DNA of 64,000 nucleotides, taken from positions 513,501-577,500 of the forward strand of contig CM065398.1 in assembly GCA_033060915.1 (NCBI GenBank). The letters run 5' to 3'. Below the pieces are notes generated by a model. It was given only the letters and a program-made list of their open reading frames with translations. It was not told where the DNA came from and did not search any database. Made by a program: the position numbers and the translations under genes. Below are positions 1 through 11,930 of this stretch, in pieces; the first letter of the stretch is position 1; each line of letters begins with the position of its first letter. Origin of the DNA: Euryodendron excelsum. Lineage: Eukaryota > Streptophyta > Magnoliopsida > Ericales > Pentaphylacaceae.

Positions 1-59
1 TTTCCTTACCCGTGTTAATGAAGCCATTCTTGACAATTACAGTTACTGGTCTTGTGCAG

Positions 60-3000
60 AGTACAGAAGTACTATTTTGGTAAAGATTGCATCTGTGAGG
101 GAAGTAGTAATGGGTGCCCCGCTAAGAGTAGTTCTAAAACATCTTGCTTCAAGGACTGTTGCTCCAGATACAAATCGGCTTGTTGCCCTTGTTCATCGGC
201 CTACAGAGTCTTTTTTCCTTGTTCCCCAGGTAGAAATTCTCTTGGCAATTAATTCTATTTGAAGTAAAGGAATTTTTTATTTGATATAGTTTTATCAACT
301 TCTCGATGCATTTGTTTGCTGTAAATAGTAGCCAGACTCTGGCTGGATAAATTATAGTTGTGCTAGTTTCTGCTTCTTTTCATATTATCTTGCTATTTAT
401 ACTTCTTTTTTCTTCTTCGTAGTAGTACCATATAAGTCCATTTTGATCAAATAATAGGTATGGTAGTTTTCAATTTCAGTATGTAAAGTATTGGCAGAGC
501 ATGTGTGATTTCGGTACTTATCTATGTCTGTCATCATGTTTATGTTAATATTTGTAGAAGGGAGCTTACTTGAATTAGCCAAATAACATATTTGCGATTG
601 CTTATGGCAGGTTGAAAAGGTTACTGTGGTTTTTCCTATGAGATTCAAGGATTCCATAGATACTGTTCTTGCAACTTCATTCCTACAGGTACTGCTAGTA
701 TCATATTAAAAGTTACTGACCTAATAAAATTCCTCATTATCTGAGCACATGATTTTTTAGTTGCTAGAATTGATAGGAATGGTGGTTTTGTTGTTGATTT
801 TTGTGTGGGTCTTAGGAAGGGACGCGCTATGAATGTGCCCATTGGTGTGCCGTTGTTGTAGTGAGTTACATGCTCTTGGATACATGTGTCAGGTCACAGT
901 TGCTGGCATAGTTCAAAGCCGTGGCTGTGACCGTGACAACCCAACTGAATCATTGCTGTTGCGGAATTGACTGATCCGATATTGCAACGCAATGCCAGTT
1001 ATCATGTTATATTTTTCTCGGGTTTGTATAAATCTGTATCGGCTCCTCTCAGCTGATGTCGTGCTTTATTGTGGAATATCAACGTGGGATGTTATGTGTT
1101 GAAAATAGAGTGCCAAAATGTTGCTGAGATAGAAAGAAAACCAATTTGATGGCAGTATTTAGGATAATGATCTTACTTGATTACACGTTTGGCTTGCTTT
1201 ACCTGTTAGACTAGTTTTAGGCCCTTACGATGCAAGGGATTGGAGTACCTCTTTAGATTCGTTGTTTAACGACAATGGTTTTAGATAAGAATTATATATA
1301 ATTCTTTGGTCATATTTTAAAGTTTTTATATAATTTAACTAAATGTATTATGTATTTATCTATCCATATATGCTTATAATAAATTGAACACTATTTATTT
1401 ATTTTAAAAATAATATAATTTTCTATGAAATACATAAGTGACATAAATATAATTATTCTAAAAATGGAAATAATTATCCGCACAAACAAAGTAATAAAAA
1501 GGACCGTTGATTAGTAGTTACTACTTATATAAAATCTTTAGTGAAGTGGAAAAATTATAAATTACTCATATATTTTCATTCATAACTTAAATAATTAAGG
1601 AGATAGTGAATATGCATTTCCTCTGAATTTAGTGAATATAATTTATAATGGAATGAGTTTTTTCAGTTTGTTTGAACAATATATGTATGAAATAGTTTAT
1701 TATAAGTATAAAAAATGCATTATTTAAAAGTAATAATTGAAGAAATGAAGAAGATAGTCCAATTAATTTTTAGAATTCATATTCAACTCAGATGTTCAAT
1801 TTGTACCGAAATTGCATATATAAAACAATATTATAAATAAAAGGGTCTTGCTTAGTTTAGTTGTACAAATCGTTGGAAGTTGTGAAAAATGTGGGCCCAC
1901 ACTTTGTATAACCAAAGGATGAATGCTTAACATGTGCCTTAGCATTTGTCTAACAAAAAAAAAAAAAGTATTTGAAGCAATAGTTGAGGAAATTCAGAAG
2001 ATAGTCAATGATACTAATAATTTTTATTAAATGTGGGCACAATCTTAATTTTTTATATTGTATGTATTTAAAGTAATAATTGGGAAACTAAGAAAATAAT
2101 CTATTGACTTTTACAATTCTTATTAAATAAGGTTGCATTTTATTTTAGAATGAATTTTAAAAAGGTCTAAAGAAGTAATAACTTTTTATAATTACATAAT
2201 TACTTATTATGTTAGTGCATATATTTTAGGTTCATGTACATATATTGGTTAGTATATGAGCATAAGATTCATTGTATAGTGTATAGATTATTACATAAAC
2301 CTACACGAATGCAATAAATCTTATATTCAATATTCATGTACTAATCAATATATGTACATGAACTTAAAATACATGCAATAACAAAAATATACACAAATAT
2401 ATTGAAACAATGTAATAACATGTATAAATAAATGAACCAAAAAAAATGCAATTAGCCACAAAAAAGAAATATAACAACTACAAAGTATAATAAATAAAAA
2501 AAAAACCCCACAGTGAGCCACGTGTAACAAAGACAAATTGTTAACATAGCGATAATAATTGAAAAGGTTGGGGAAATAAATAATCATGAAATACGACATA
2601 TAGTGGTATGAATTTCACACCTACAATAAATAATCATGAAAACAAAGTATCATATTCTTTCATCTAGACTACTAAATAAATACCTTGTATAATAAGTACA
2701 ATAAATCATAGTCCAAAAAAACAAATATATTTACAGTGAACAAAAAAAACAACCAAACAATTATTTATCATTTTATTAAACCAAAAACTTTTTTAGAGCC
2801 ACTCAAAATGAGCCACTTGTCGCAACCACAATGATATCAGCCTCCTTGTTTTAAGTATCATATCATATTATATCATACTCCATCTAGAAAAACACAATAA
2901 ATACTAAATAAATACAGTGAATTATAGTCCAAAAAAATAAATACATGTACAGTGAATCAGAGTTCAAAAAAATAAATACATGTACAGTGAACTAAAGAGA

Positions 3001-4183
3001 TTACCAAATAATTACTTCTCATTTTTAATTTTGGAAAAAAAAAACTTTTTAAACCAAACTTTAGAGCCACTCAAAATGAGTCATTTGTCGCAACCATAGT
3101 GATAGCGGTCTCCATTTTTATATTGTATATAGATAGATATATATAGATATGGATACAGATATAAATGTATATAGACATAGATATAGATATACATATAGAT
3201 ATAGATATAGATTTACTTTTGCATTAAACTAAGTGCGTATTATTTAATTACTATTTGATATTGTAGTAGTCTCGGTAGCACCTACATTGATTCTTTAAGC
3301 AATATGGACTATGTTTGATGGTGTAATTTTTTCATAGAAAATTTTAATTATTTTTTCAGAATTTTTTGAACCTTCTATAAAACATATCTTTGCATATCGG
3401 CTGATGCTGCTATGTGATGCTGCAACCGATTCAAGTTTGAGGTCCTTGCATTGGCGATCTATACCGCGGGTCTGAACCATGGTTGCTGGTCTGTGTTTAG
3501 GTGTTAAGTTTGCCTGCTCTTTATACTGAAGACGTGCTGATGTTCTTGACTATTCGTGTTAGATGTATAGTTTTAGAAGTTAGGAATTTTACTTTAGCAT
3601 TCATGTATTTCTCTATTACTTTGTTGGAGTATCCTTTCTAGTTTATTTTTAGTAATAGTTCATGTGCATCCTATACCAAATTTGTAATGAAATGTTGGAT
3701 GTGTACTTCATGCATTATACATTATTAATGCAGTATGGTTTGTTAAGTACGCTTTTGAGCATTTTTTTGTGGTAGAGCTCTTTAGTTTCATGCTTGGGAG
3801 ATCTTCTCTTCCTCTGTTTCAGTCCTTTAAAATTTGGCTATCATCCAGGAATTTGTGGAAGCAAGACGTGCGGCTGGACTTAGCAATGCCCCTCATTGTT
3901 CATGGTCTCCTTCTCCTCCCTTAGAACTGAAGGGTGCTCCTGTTGAGGCATTATCTGCAAATGCTGGATTTGTCTCTTTTGGTATTGTCAAAAAACTAGA
4001 TAGGGTTAGATCATCAATTTCCCTGCTCTGTAACATCTTATAATCTGTTTGACTGATGCAGCCATTTTCCCACGCAATGTGGATGGCAAAAAACTAGACA
4101 GAACTGTATGGAATTTATCGACGTTTCATGCATATGTTAGTTATCATGTTAAGGTGAGACTTCTCTGTACCTGTATTGAATCG

Positions 4184-4220
<37 letters not shown>

Positions 4221-7200
4221 GTGTGTTTGTTTTTGGGCTTATAGAGTTAATGTATTCAAGTGTTGAGAAAGATGCATGTGGAAGTAGGATTTTGTAGAAT
4301 AATCAAAAGACAATGTACTCTATTAAATTTATGTATTCATGCAAATTGTTATTGCTTCAAATTTTGCAATTTAAATTTTTTTACTGGAGTAGTGATTTAA
4401 TTTAGTTGAAGGTGCCAACTCAACAAGAGACCTTTATATCTCAAAATGCCAGTTCTGCTACCAATATTATTTTGCTGTTCAACCTATCCAGGGTCATATG
4501 CTAAGTAGTACGGACACGGACAAGCCAACACGGTGATTTTCAAACAATGCTAAACATGATGGGTTGGGGACATGGAAAAAAAATATACTTTTTCTATGTC
4601 ATATACATAAATATTTTTCTCAAAGATAATGAAGATTACAAGATAATACTAATTGAAATTAAAAATCATGTATTCCATAACTTAAATGTCAAATTAGGTA
4701 TAAATTCACATTATTATTTTGTTGCAATTGGATCCCAAGTCATTATCTTCTAACTTGCAATGTGTTTCACGGGCATTTTAAGCGATGAGCACGTGTGTCC
4801 CTAAAATCTCAGAAACATGCCCTATTCTAAAAAAAATTAAAAAATCATAGGACATATTTGGATGAGTGTCCAATATGTGTTGGGGAGTGTCCAATGAGTT
4901 TTGGTGTTTGACTCGGACACAACAGAATTGTCTATGCTTCTTAGGTCGTTTGTTGGTTTAATAATGCCATTTTGACTTTCCTCGCTGCAACAACTTCTTT
5001 CTTTTACCCTTCATGTAATCCTTATGTGACTCCCTGTCTTTGATTTTGCCATTTCTACCTTTTCAAAGGATGTATTCATCTATAATGATAGACTTTCAGC
5101 CTTTTCAACATTCTATCCTCTGCTGTGCTTATTGAAGGGAAATATTTGTCTTTTTCTATTTTTCTTTTCACCATGCAACATACTGTTTTATGAATATGGC
5201 TTCCTTGTAAGTTATCTTTTGAAGTTTTTCCCTTTAAGTTTTATTGGGTATTTGGTGACCATACAGCATTCTAGAAGCACTTAACTAACTTATCAGTTCT
5301 GCATGAATCCTAGGGACAACATATTTCTTCTTATGTTTATCACTTCTTCAGTGACTCAAGGTGGTAAAAGTTGGTCACTTAATGGTATTTCTTATTCATA
5401 TACTGTTTGGGTAGGCCTTGAAGTGTATTCTTAGCTTCCCTTTGTTAAACATCTTGATTTTTAATATTAAATTATATTTGTTATGTTTCAGTCTTTTTTA
5501 TCTGAAAAGGGTCAAATTTTCAGAAATGTATTGAAATTCAAACTTTGTAGTTTTGGTTAACAGTTGGTTTTTAGTTAACAATGTGCACTTTAAAAATTTG
5601 TCTTGATGATGTCCCTTAGAAGTTCATTTATAACTGAAGCAAATATAACCAGCTCAATACTGACGTCACTTAACTAAGCCTGTGATTATAACGTTCACTT
5701 GTTACTCTTGCAATTTGCCTTTGACCATATTACCATGTCTACTTGGATGCTCCATTTTTTGTAAGTTTCTTTTTCCTTTTTTCCGAAATCAATTACATTG
5801 TCTCGCTAAGAACCCTGTCATCTACTTCCAAGTTGATGAGTGTCTTCAGCCATTATTTTCTTCTCTAAACACTTCAATGATTTGCTGTAGCAAAATGAGA
5901 TTGATGTCCTCCCAGGCTCTCGTTTGTTTTCCATACTACATTCTCCATCTCATCAAGTTTTGTGGAATGCTTATTAGTATTGTATACAATAGTTTCTGCT
6001 GCTTCAAATCACCTTTATTCATATGCATTATAAGTATAGTATTGCATCATGATCCTAAGGATTCTGAGTTGCTGTACTGGTATGATGTCTTTTTATTTGG
6101 TCATTGCACTTCAATCTTACTATATCAGGAAGTTATAACTTTTTTGGGTAAGTGTGGTGCAACTTGAACAGAGACTTGTCAAGGGTATTGCTACCTGTTT
6201 TGACTCTTGAGCACTTCTCTGGTTGGATTCAAAGGTTTTTGCTGTGGCAGCTATTGTATATTATACAATAGGCAATGCCTTAGTTATCATAACTGAATCG
6301 GAAATCAAACCAGTGAATGCACCAGTTCTTGGTTCATCAGCTCAACTATTGTTGTAAAATTAAATATATTTTATTCATTCCTTAAGTTAGTGACTAAGTT
6401 GCCTTATAAATTATATGTAGTAAAAAATAAATACAAAGAAAGAGGTGGAGCAGTGGTTAGGTGCCACTAATGTGACTTGAAATGCCCATGTTTGAGTCTC
6501 AATAGGCTCAATTTTAAAATTTTAAACCGCACAGGTTGCATTTAAAATTTAAATAGCAGAACTTACTAGAAGTTTTAAACAGGTTACCAGTACAGTTTAA
6601 ACAGCATGAGTTACTAGAAGTTTTAAATAGCACAAGTTACACAAGTAATCAGTAAAATTTAAACAGCACACGTCAACCGCACAAATTGGTTAGCCGTGTT
6701 ACTGGTCATCTGATACCAATATTTATATCGAACTGTCGGAGCATCGCTAGATGATATTACCCCCTTTTTAGAAATCCCCTTGTCACCTACTAGTGAGCTG
6801 GAAAGGTTAAGGGCGCCTCTCGTTCCTCTTCCCCCATTTGACAATCCTATCTCAGAATGTTCGGATGATTCTCTGGAACCCCCTTAACCCTCCGGATCCT
6901 GGTTGAACTGGCCGGTCTGGTCCTGATAACAATAGGTTATGCAATGCCCCAGCCCGACCCAAACTATATGTATGGATGTATATATGTATGTATATGAATG
7001 GTTTGAAAATCCTTTTTACAACCCATATAATTCATGATTTACATTGATATCCCTTGGAAACCTTTTTTATCTCCTTCAAATAAAAAATTCTTTGATACAT
7101 ATTCCCGAGATCTTGGCATGAGAATTTTATATCATTGCAGCCCCTTTTTTGTTGGGCTTTGGAGTTTGTATTCTTTTCTTCTTTCCTCACCGTCCTTGCA

Positions 7201-10200
7201 GCTGTGTTTCTTTCTCTTCTTCTTTAATGCTTCTTACTAAAATATTTATGACCTATCAACTTTCCTTTCCTTACAGATGACAGTATTTATTGGCTCCTAC
7301 AAATAGTACTTTTTAAATCTGGAATTATACTGGTTCTTGGTCAGTGGAACATCATGGAAAGAGCCATGTGTTTGTTTGCATGGACCATTATAATGGTGTC
7401 ACAAGTCTAATCATGAAGAACTCCTGTCATTAAGTAACAGATCTAATACAATAGCTGGGGTTTCTTTTGCATTGCCTGGCTATATATTAAGGGCTTAAAA
7501 ATGGCATATGACGTCTGGCTAGGCAAGACCAATATAATGCACCTTTCTAGCAAATTAGAAAATTGTTATTTGTTTTCTATTTTTATTTTTTTATATGCTT
7601 CACTCGTTTATCATGGATACTAATAATGTCCTGTTTAGGCTACCATAGCATCTCCTTGATATTTACTCTCTTTCTTTGTCGGTAATTTTTTGTGTTGCAT
7701 GAATAAGATATTTTCTAGGTTTGTGATTCAGCCACTCCTTTTATTGTGGTAGCTGGCATGCTGACAAGAAAGTTCCACAATTTGCTTTACAGTTAATGTT
7801 ACGCTTTTAAATGATTATGTGTATACTATATGTAATTTATTTATTTAATCAAATCTCTTGTGCACATTTCCGATAGTGTTCAGAAGGATTCATGCACACT
7901 CGGATGAGGCGTCGTGTGGAGTCATTAATTCAGGTAACTATCATAGTACTTAGCTGTGCATCCTGTGTTCTCTTTAGCTTCCAATCATTTTTTCCAAAGT
8001 GACTGTTCTGTTCTCAATTATACACTAATGCTATATCTTATGCTTGACTATATAGAGAACTAATTATAGCTGATTCAGCAAAATTTTGTATTACTAGCAG
8101 AAGTTTTCCAAAAAAAAGTTAAATGCCATATGAACTGTCAGCTTGGTGTAGAAGGCTGCCTTTTGAGCCTGCATTGACCATTTTATAGATTCTCTTTCAC
8201 TGAGGACCCTATTCTTGCTCCGAAATGGCAACTTGTTTTGGCCTTTGTTCATTTATAAGTATGTTTGCCATATGATGACCATCATGTGGCAACTACCCTT
8301 GGCCTTTAGTAATTTATAAAGGCCTGCCATAGATTGACCATAACGTGTAAGCTGCAACAGAGAGGCATCCTAATAAGAATTAAGAAAGCTGGAGCTTGTC
8401 TTAGTCTGCTCAGGCAGCCCTAATAGTTTGACTCTTACCTGATGAACTCCCAGACACCCCTTATATCAACACCCTTTATGTCCAAGAAGCACGGACACTT
8501 TTACGAAGGTGCTGTGTTCGGGTTAGACACCGCGTCGGACACTCCCTTGACACGTTGGACACGTGTCCAAACATGTCCCATTATTTTCTTATTTTCTTAG
8601 AATCTGACATACTTCAGACACTTGGGGGACACGCGTATCCGTCACTTGGACACCCCCATCCATTATTTACACACATAAAACACGTGAAAAGTTTGAAAAA
8701 AATAACTTCAAATCCAATTGTAAAATAAAAAAAATGTGATTTTATACCTACTTGGATGTTTAAACTATGGAATACGTGATATTTAATTTTAATTAGGGTT
8801 ATTTTGCATTATCTTTAAATAAATTTTTTCTATATATGACATATAAAAGATGCATAAAATACATAATTTTGCCGTGTCTCTGCTGTGTCATGTCCTGTAT
8901 TTTTTTAAAATTATGGTGTAAGTGTGTCAGTGTCTCTGTGTCGTGTCGTGTCATGTCATGTCCGTGTCACGTGTCTGTGTCCATGCTTCTTAGCTTTATA
9001 TCTTACTTGGCAAGTGCATCAATGGCGCTAATGGATCTTAAGTTATTAAAAACAAAATAAGCAAATCTGTCCTCTGCAATATCTCCCTCTTTTCATACAA
9101 GTCTGCCTCTGTCCGTTTTGCATTTGGCTTTCTAAAATTCTTTGAAATTTTTAAAAATTACCCATATCAGTCCTTTCAAATAAAAAATAAACTCCAGCCA
9201 ATCATCAGCTTTGGAAGATCTTTGTAGTTTCTCCTGAATTATATTACTTTTTAATCAAAATACCAAGTTATGAATTCATTAAATTCTGAATAGAAAAAAA
9301 TTAAATTCTTAACCATGCACTATTAAATAATTGGGAAAAATAAATTAATCAATTATGAATTCATTAATTCTATATTTGTACATTGTTTTAACTTTTATGT
9401 GCGATACATAAATTAACTTTTATGTACCCGAGTCCGATGCCCGTACCCAAGTCCGGGTAACATAGCTTCTGTCCACCTATTGTTTTCAACAAACTCTTGC
9501 CAAACCTGTTATACACTATTGTTGTCATTTGGTCTTGCTTCGCTGACATCTTCATGTGGTGACCATAAAGAAGACAGACTATGCTGGTGAAATCTCAACT
9601 CCATAATAACACTTCTTGACCCTTAAATGCATGCAAGCAAGCAAGCTTGACAGCCCTTTAAAATTAGCAAAAGAATGCATTGATTATTAACTCATCAAGT
9701 AGATCAGCTCGAGGTGATATAATAGTTTTCTGGTTAATGAACATAATTGTTCCAATTTACATGTCCCTCTTTCATTTCCAAGAAACACTACTTGCTATGT
9801 TTTGATGTCAGAAGAGCCAATAAGAATATGATGTCCACCATAGGATCAATCTGTAATTATGTGGTAGAGGCATCCAAAGGAAATGGGCCCTGGCTTCAAT
9901 TCCTACCATAGATCTTGAGAGAGAGAGAGAGACAATGGCACCATGAACAGAAAATCCTAAATGTGGAGGTGGAACATGCCAAATATTAATTCATTGCTAG
10001 AGCTTAGGCCAGTCAATTGAGCCTGTTTGAGCTGTATCAGGGCTGACCGAGTTCAGCTTTAAGTAAGCTCAAACTTCCAAAGCCTGAGCTCAGCTTGTCC
10101 AGATATGGAGTTTGAAATCTATATACAAAGCTACTCGGGAAGTGAAGAAGATCATCATAACTGATCTCAGGGACAAAGCTTCTTTGGTTCCGGAATGGCA

Positions 10201-11414
10201 ACTTTCACTTGAGCTGGCATTTGAGTTGGACATACAGAGAAGAGGTGGAAACTATAGAGTCATAGAGATAGAAACTTGGAGGAAGTAAGAGCTTTGGGGG
10301 GGGGGGGGATGGTTGGGTTGGGGGGGAAAGAAAAGCTGAAGTGACATCATATAATTGGGTCGAAAGATGATTGGTTTAGGGAAGGCACACTGAAAAGTTG
10401 AACTCAAAAACATCTGTAGAGTAGTCCATGGTTGATTCATTTTTATGAGGCCTTGTCATGATACCTGACCTGTTTCTTATTTCTTTTATTTTAATAAGGG
10501 TATTATTTATTATCATATCTGACCTGTTTTATTTCCCTCCGTCAATTCTGTCAACTCTTCAGAATTAAGATTCTGTTTGTCTCCGCTTAATGGCGATGGA
10601 GGTCCCTGCTTATTGTGGATACCCATGGTGACCACGTATTTTTGCTAGACCTCAGGGGAGGTTGTTGAAACTTTTCCCTTAAATTTAAACCAATTTATTG
10701 GGTAACATTGAATCTAGGAAATTGCTGAAGTTCTTAAACTAGTTACTGGGAAAATAGTGGGTTTAGAAAAAGCACCCCTTCTCTCTTCTCTCTCCGTGTG
10801 TTTATGGCAGTAAACCAGGTTTCTTGATGATTAAAGGGCTGGAATCTATAATGATATTTATTCATTAAGACAATACACCACTCAGCTAATTTATTCTTTT
10901 CATGTGCAATGAAAAAGCAATTCCCTAAATTGCATCATCTATGCTAGGGAGAGGTTTTCTTGTGCAATTCCATAGGTTGCATCATCTATGCTAGGGTGGT
11001 TCTTTTCGTTATGGCTTCCACAGGGTGTTAATTTGTATGCATCATCTATTAGCTTTTTTTACAACCATTCTGGATATTGAAGTTTTAAACTCAATTTTTT
11101 ATTAGGTTCTTAAGTCTTATTTGTAATTTGTTCTTGGTTCTTCCTGTTCATTTACTTTGAGCTCTTGCTGTTAGAAAATATCTTCACCAAAATATGCATC
11201 TACTGTGTTTTAGGCTCTGGATCGTGCCAAACCAGATATGGACAAAGCAAAGAAAACTGGACAAAGCAGATCGTTCAAGCGACTGGTTTGTCTTGAGGAT
11301 ACTAAATCCTAATGCTTTTTCTTAATTGTAGTGGTGATTTCAAGACTCATGTTGCTTTAATTTCTGCTTCATATGTAGAGCCTGAAGGAAGCAAGAAGCG
11401 GATTGAAGTCGTAA
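60..11414 (+). CDS. ARPC2A: Actin-related protein 2/3 complex subunit 2 (ARPC2), 5'-partial
   Basis: Seven coding exons are visible: 60-229 (acceptor possibly at 67), 611-688, 3849-3981, 4062-4153, 7877-7933, 11214-11285 and 11379-11414, ending in TAA. All junctions are GT/AG and the phases agree. Together they give about 211 residues; the family is about 320 long, so roughly 100 N-terminal residues lie upstream of the window. Diagnostic plant ARPC2 segments are KIASVREVVMGAPL, VFPMRFKDSIDTVLATSFLQ, EFVEARRAAG, KKLDRTVWNLSTFHAYVSYH, GFMHTRMRRRVESLIQ and the basic tail ending SLKEARSGLKS. In the known complex ARPC2 pairs with ARPC4 to form the clamp that holds the mother actin filament; the Arabidopsis orthologue is DISTORTED2, needed for trichome and pavement-cell shape. 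The introns of 3.2, 3.7 and 3.3 kb are swollen with repeats. Identity is secure; A versus B paralogue is not. Confidence 0.95.
2217..2377. repeat. Foldback (inverted repeat) in ARPC2 intron 2
   Basis: Two arms of about 60 bp, 2217-2275 and 2309-2377, are near-perfect inverted copies around the shared core TTCATGTACATATATTG, separated by a short loop. The transcript of this ARPC2 intron could fold into a long hairpin. A MITE or foldback transposon is likely; I see no clear target duplication. Confidence 0.65.
2620..3112. repeat. Tandem duplication, period about 268 bp
   Basis: Two diverged units each end in GAGCCACTCAAAATGAG followed by a GTCGCAACCA motif (at about 2796 and 3064). A weaker third relative, GAGCCACGTGTAACAA, lies near 2515. 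The units sit in ARPC2 intron 2 and carry no coding signal. Confidence 0.6.
3129..3213. repeat. GATA/TA-rich microsatellite
   Basis: Imperfect repeats of ATAGAT and ATAT run for about 85 bp in ARPC2 intron 2. It is a simple-sequence repeat. Confidence 0.85.
4187..4218. repeat. (CT)16 microsatellite
   Basis: A perfect CT dinucleotide run lies 33 bp after the donor of ARPC2 exon 4 (GT at 4154). Confidence 0.95.
4501..4944. mobile_element. MITE-like inverted-repeat element, copy 1 (ARPC2 intron 4)
   Basis: The left end is CTAAGTAGTACGGACAC and the right end, reversed, reads CTAAGAAGCATAGACA: an imperfect terminal inverted repeat of about 16 bp. The interior has several GGACAC/GTGTCC motifs and no coding capacity. 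The ends match the element at 8483-8993, so the two belong to one family. The flanks GTCATATG and GTCGTTTG are only partly alike, so the target duplication is uncertain. Confidence 0.6.
6436..6530 (+). mobile_element. Possible tRNA-derived SINE head
   Basis: GGAGCAGTGGTTAGG (about 6447-6461) resembles an RNA polymerase III A box and GTTTGAGTCTC (about 6490) a B box, spaced as in tRNA-derived plant SINEs. The 3' end and target duplication are not seen, so this may be chance. Degenerate copies of a motif like TACTAGAAGTTTTAAA follow at 6560-6640. Confidence 0.25.
8483..8993. mobile_element. MITE-like inverted-repeat element, copy 2 (ARPC2 intron 5)
   Basis: The left terminus CAAGAAGCACGGACAC matches the reversed right terminus CTAAGAAGCATGGACAC. 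It is flanked by CTTTATGTC (8474-8482) and CTTTATATC (8994-9002), an 8-of-9 match that fits the 9-bp target duplication of Mutator-like elements. The interior is rich in GTGTC/GACAC and non-coding, so the element is non-autonomous. It is the second family member within ARPC2 introns. Confidence 0.7.
10917..11010. repeat. 47-bp direct repeat, two units
   Basis: Units at 10917 and 10964 share GCAATTCC and TTGCATCATCTATGCTAGG. A partial third GCATCATCTAT follows at 11039. It lies in the last long ARPC2 intron. Confidence 0.75.
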
Positions 11415-11930
11415 AGTTGGGATCGTTATTTTATGGGGAGAAAACATGAATCTGCTGGATTTACAGAAGATCTGTCTGAGGAACTTGTTCTGTTTATGCA
11501 GGTTGGGAAGATGACTGCAGGCACCTGTGGCAAGTGAGATGTACTTCATGTTAAAGATTCTGTGTATAATGTGATTTTGTTGAACAATTTTGGGGTGTCC
11601 ACAAACGTATTCCAAATTTTTTCACCACTCCTTAGTAAGGCGTTTATCTTTACTTGTTTCCTTATTAGCAGTCGAATGGAATTGCTGTTATCTATTGGAA
11701 TGGATGCTAATAAGTCTCGAGTTGCCCCATGAAATGTGTTGAACCACCTGGCTCTGTTACGTTGGGTTACATTGTGTTTTAAGTCAGCAGCCAATAGTTG
11801 ATCTTCTGCCACTCCCTAGGTCACACTGTTCGTGAGCATGTGTGGGTGCAGAAGTGCGAGAGCATTCCTTAGAAGGATTGAGAATGAGAGCGCCTTGGCG
11901 TGTATATTACAATAATAAAAATATATTTTA
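11415..11930 (+). other. Probable ARPC2 3' UTR
   Basis: This is transcribed sequence presumed to follow the ARPC2 stop codon. No coding frame is conserved in it. The first AATAAA-like signal downstream lies in an AT-rich stretch near 11910, so the end is a guess; a shorter UTR is possible. Confidence 0.35.

Noticed and set aside
5682..6167. 161-codon open frame in ARPC2 intron 4
   Set aside because: Rich in Phe/Cys/Leu from T-rich intron sequence, no recognisable domain, and located between validated exons.
9453..9474. GGGTAACATAGCTTCTG as a second copy end of the hAT MITE
   Set aside because: Only one end-like word is present; no matching CTATGTTACC end or target duplication nearby.
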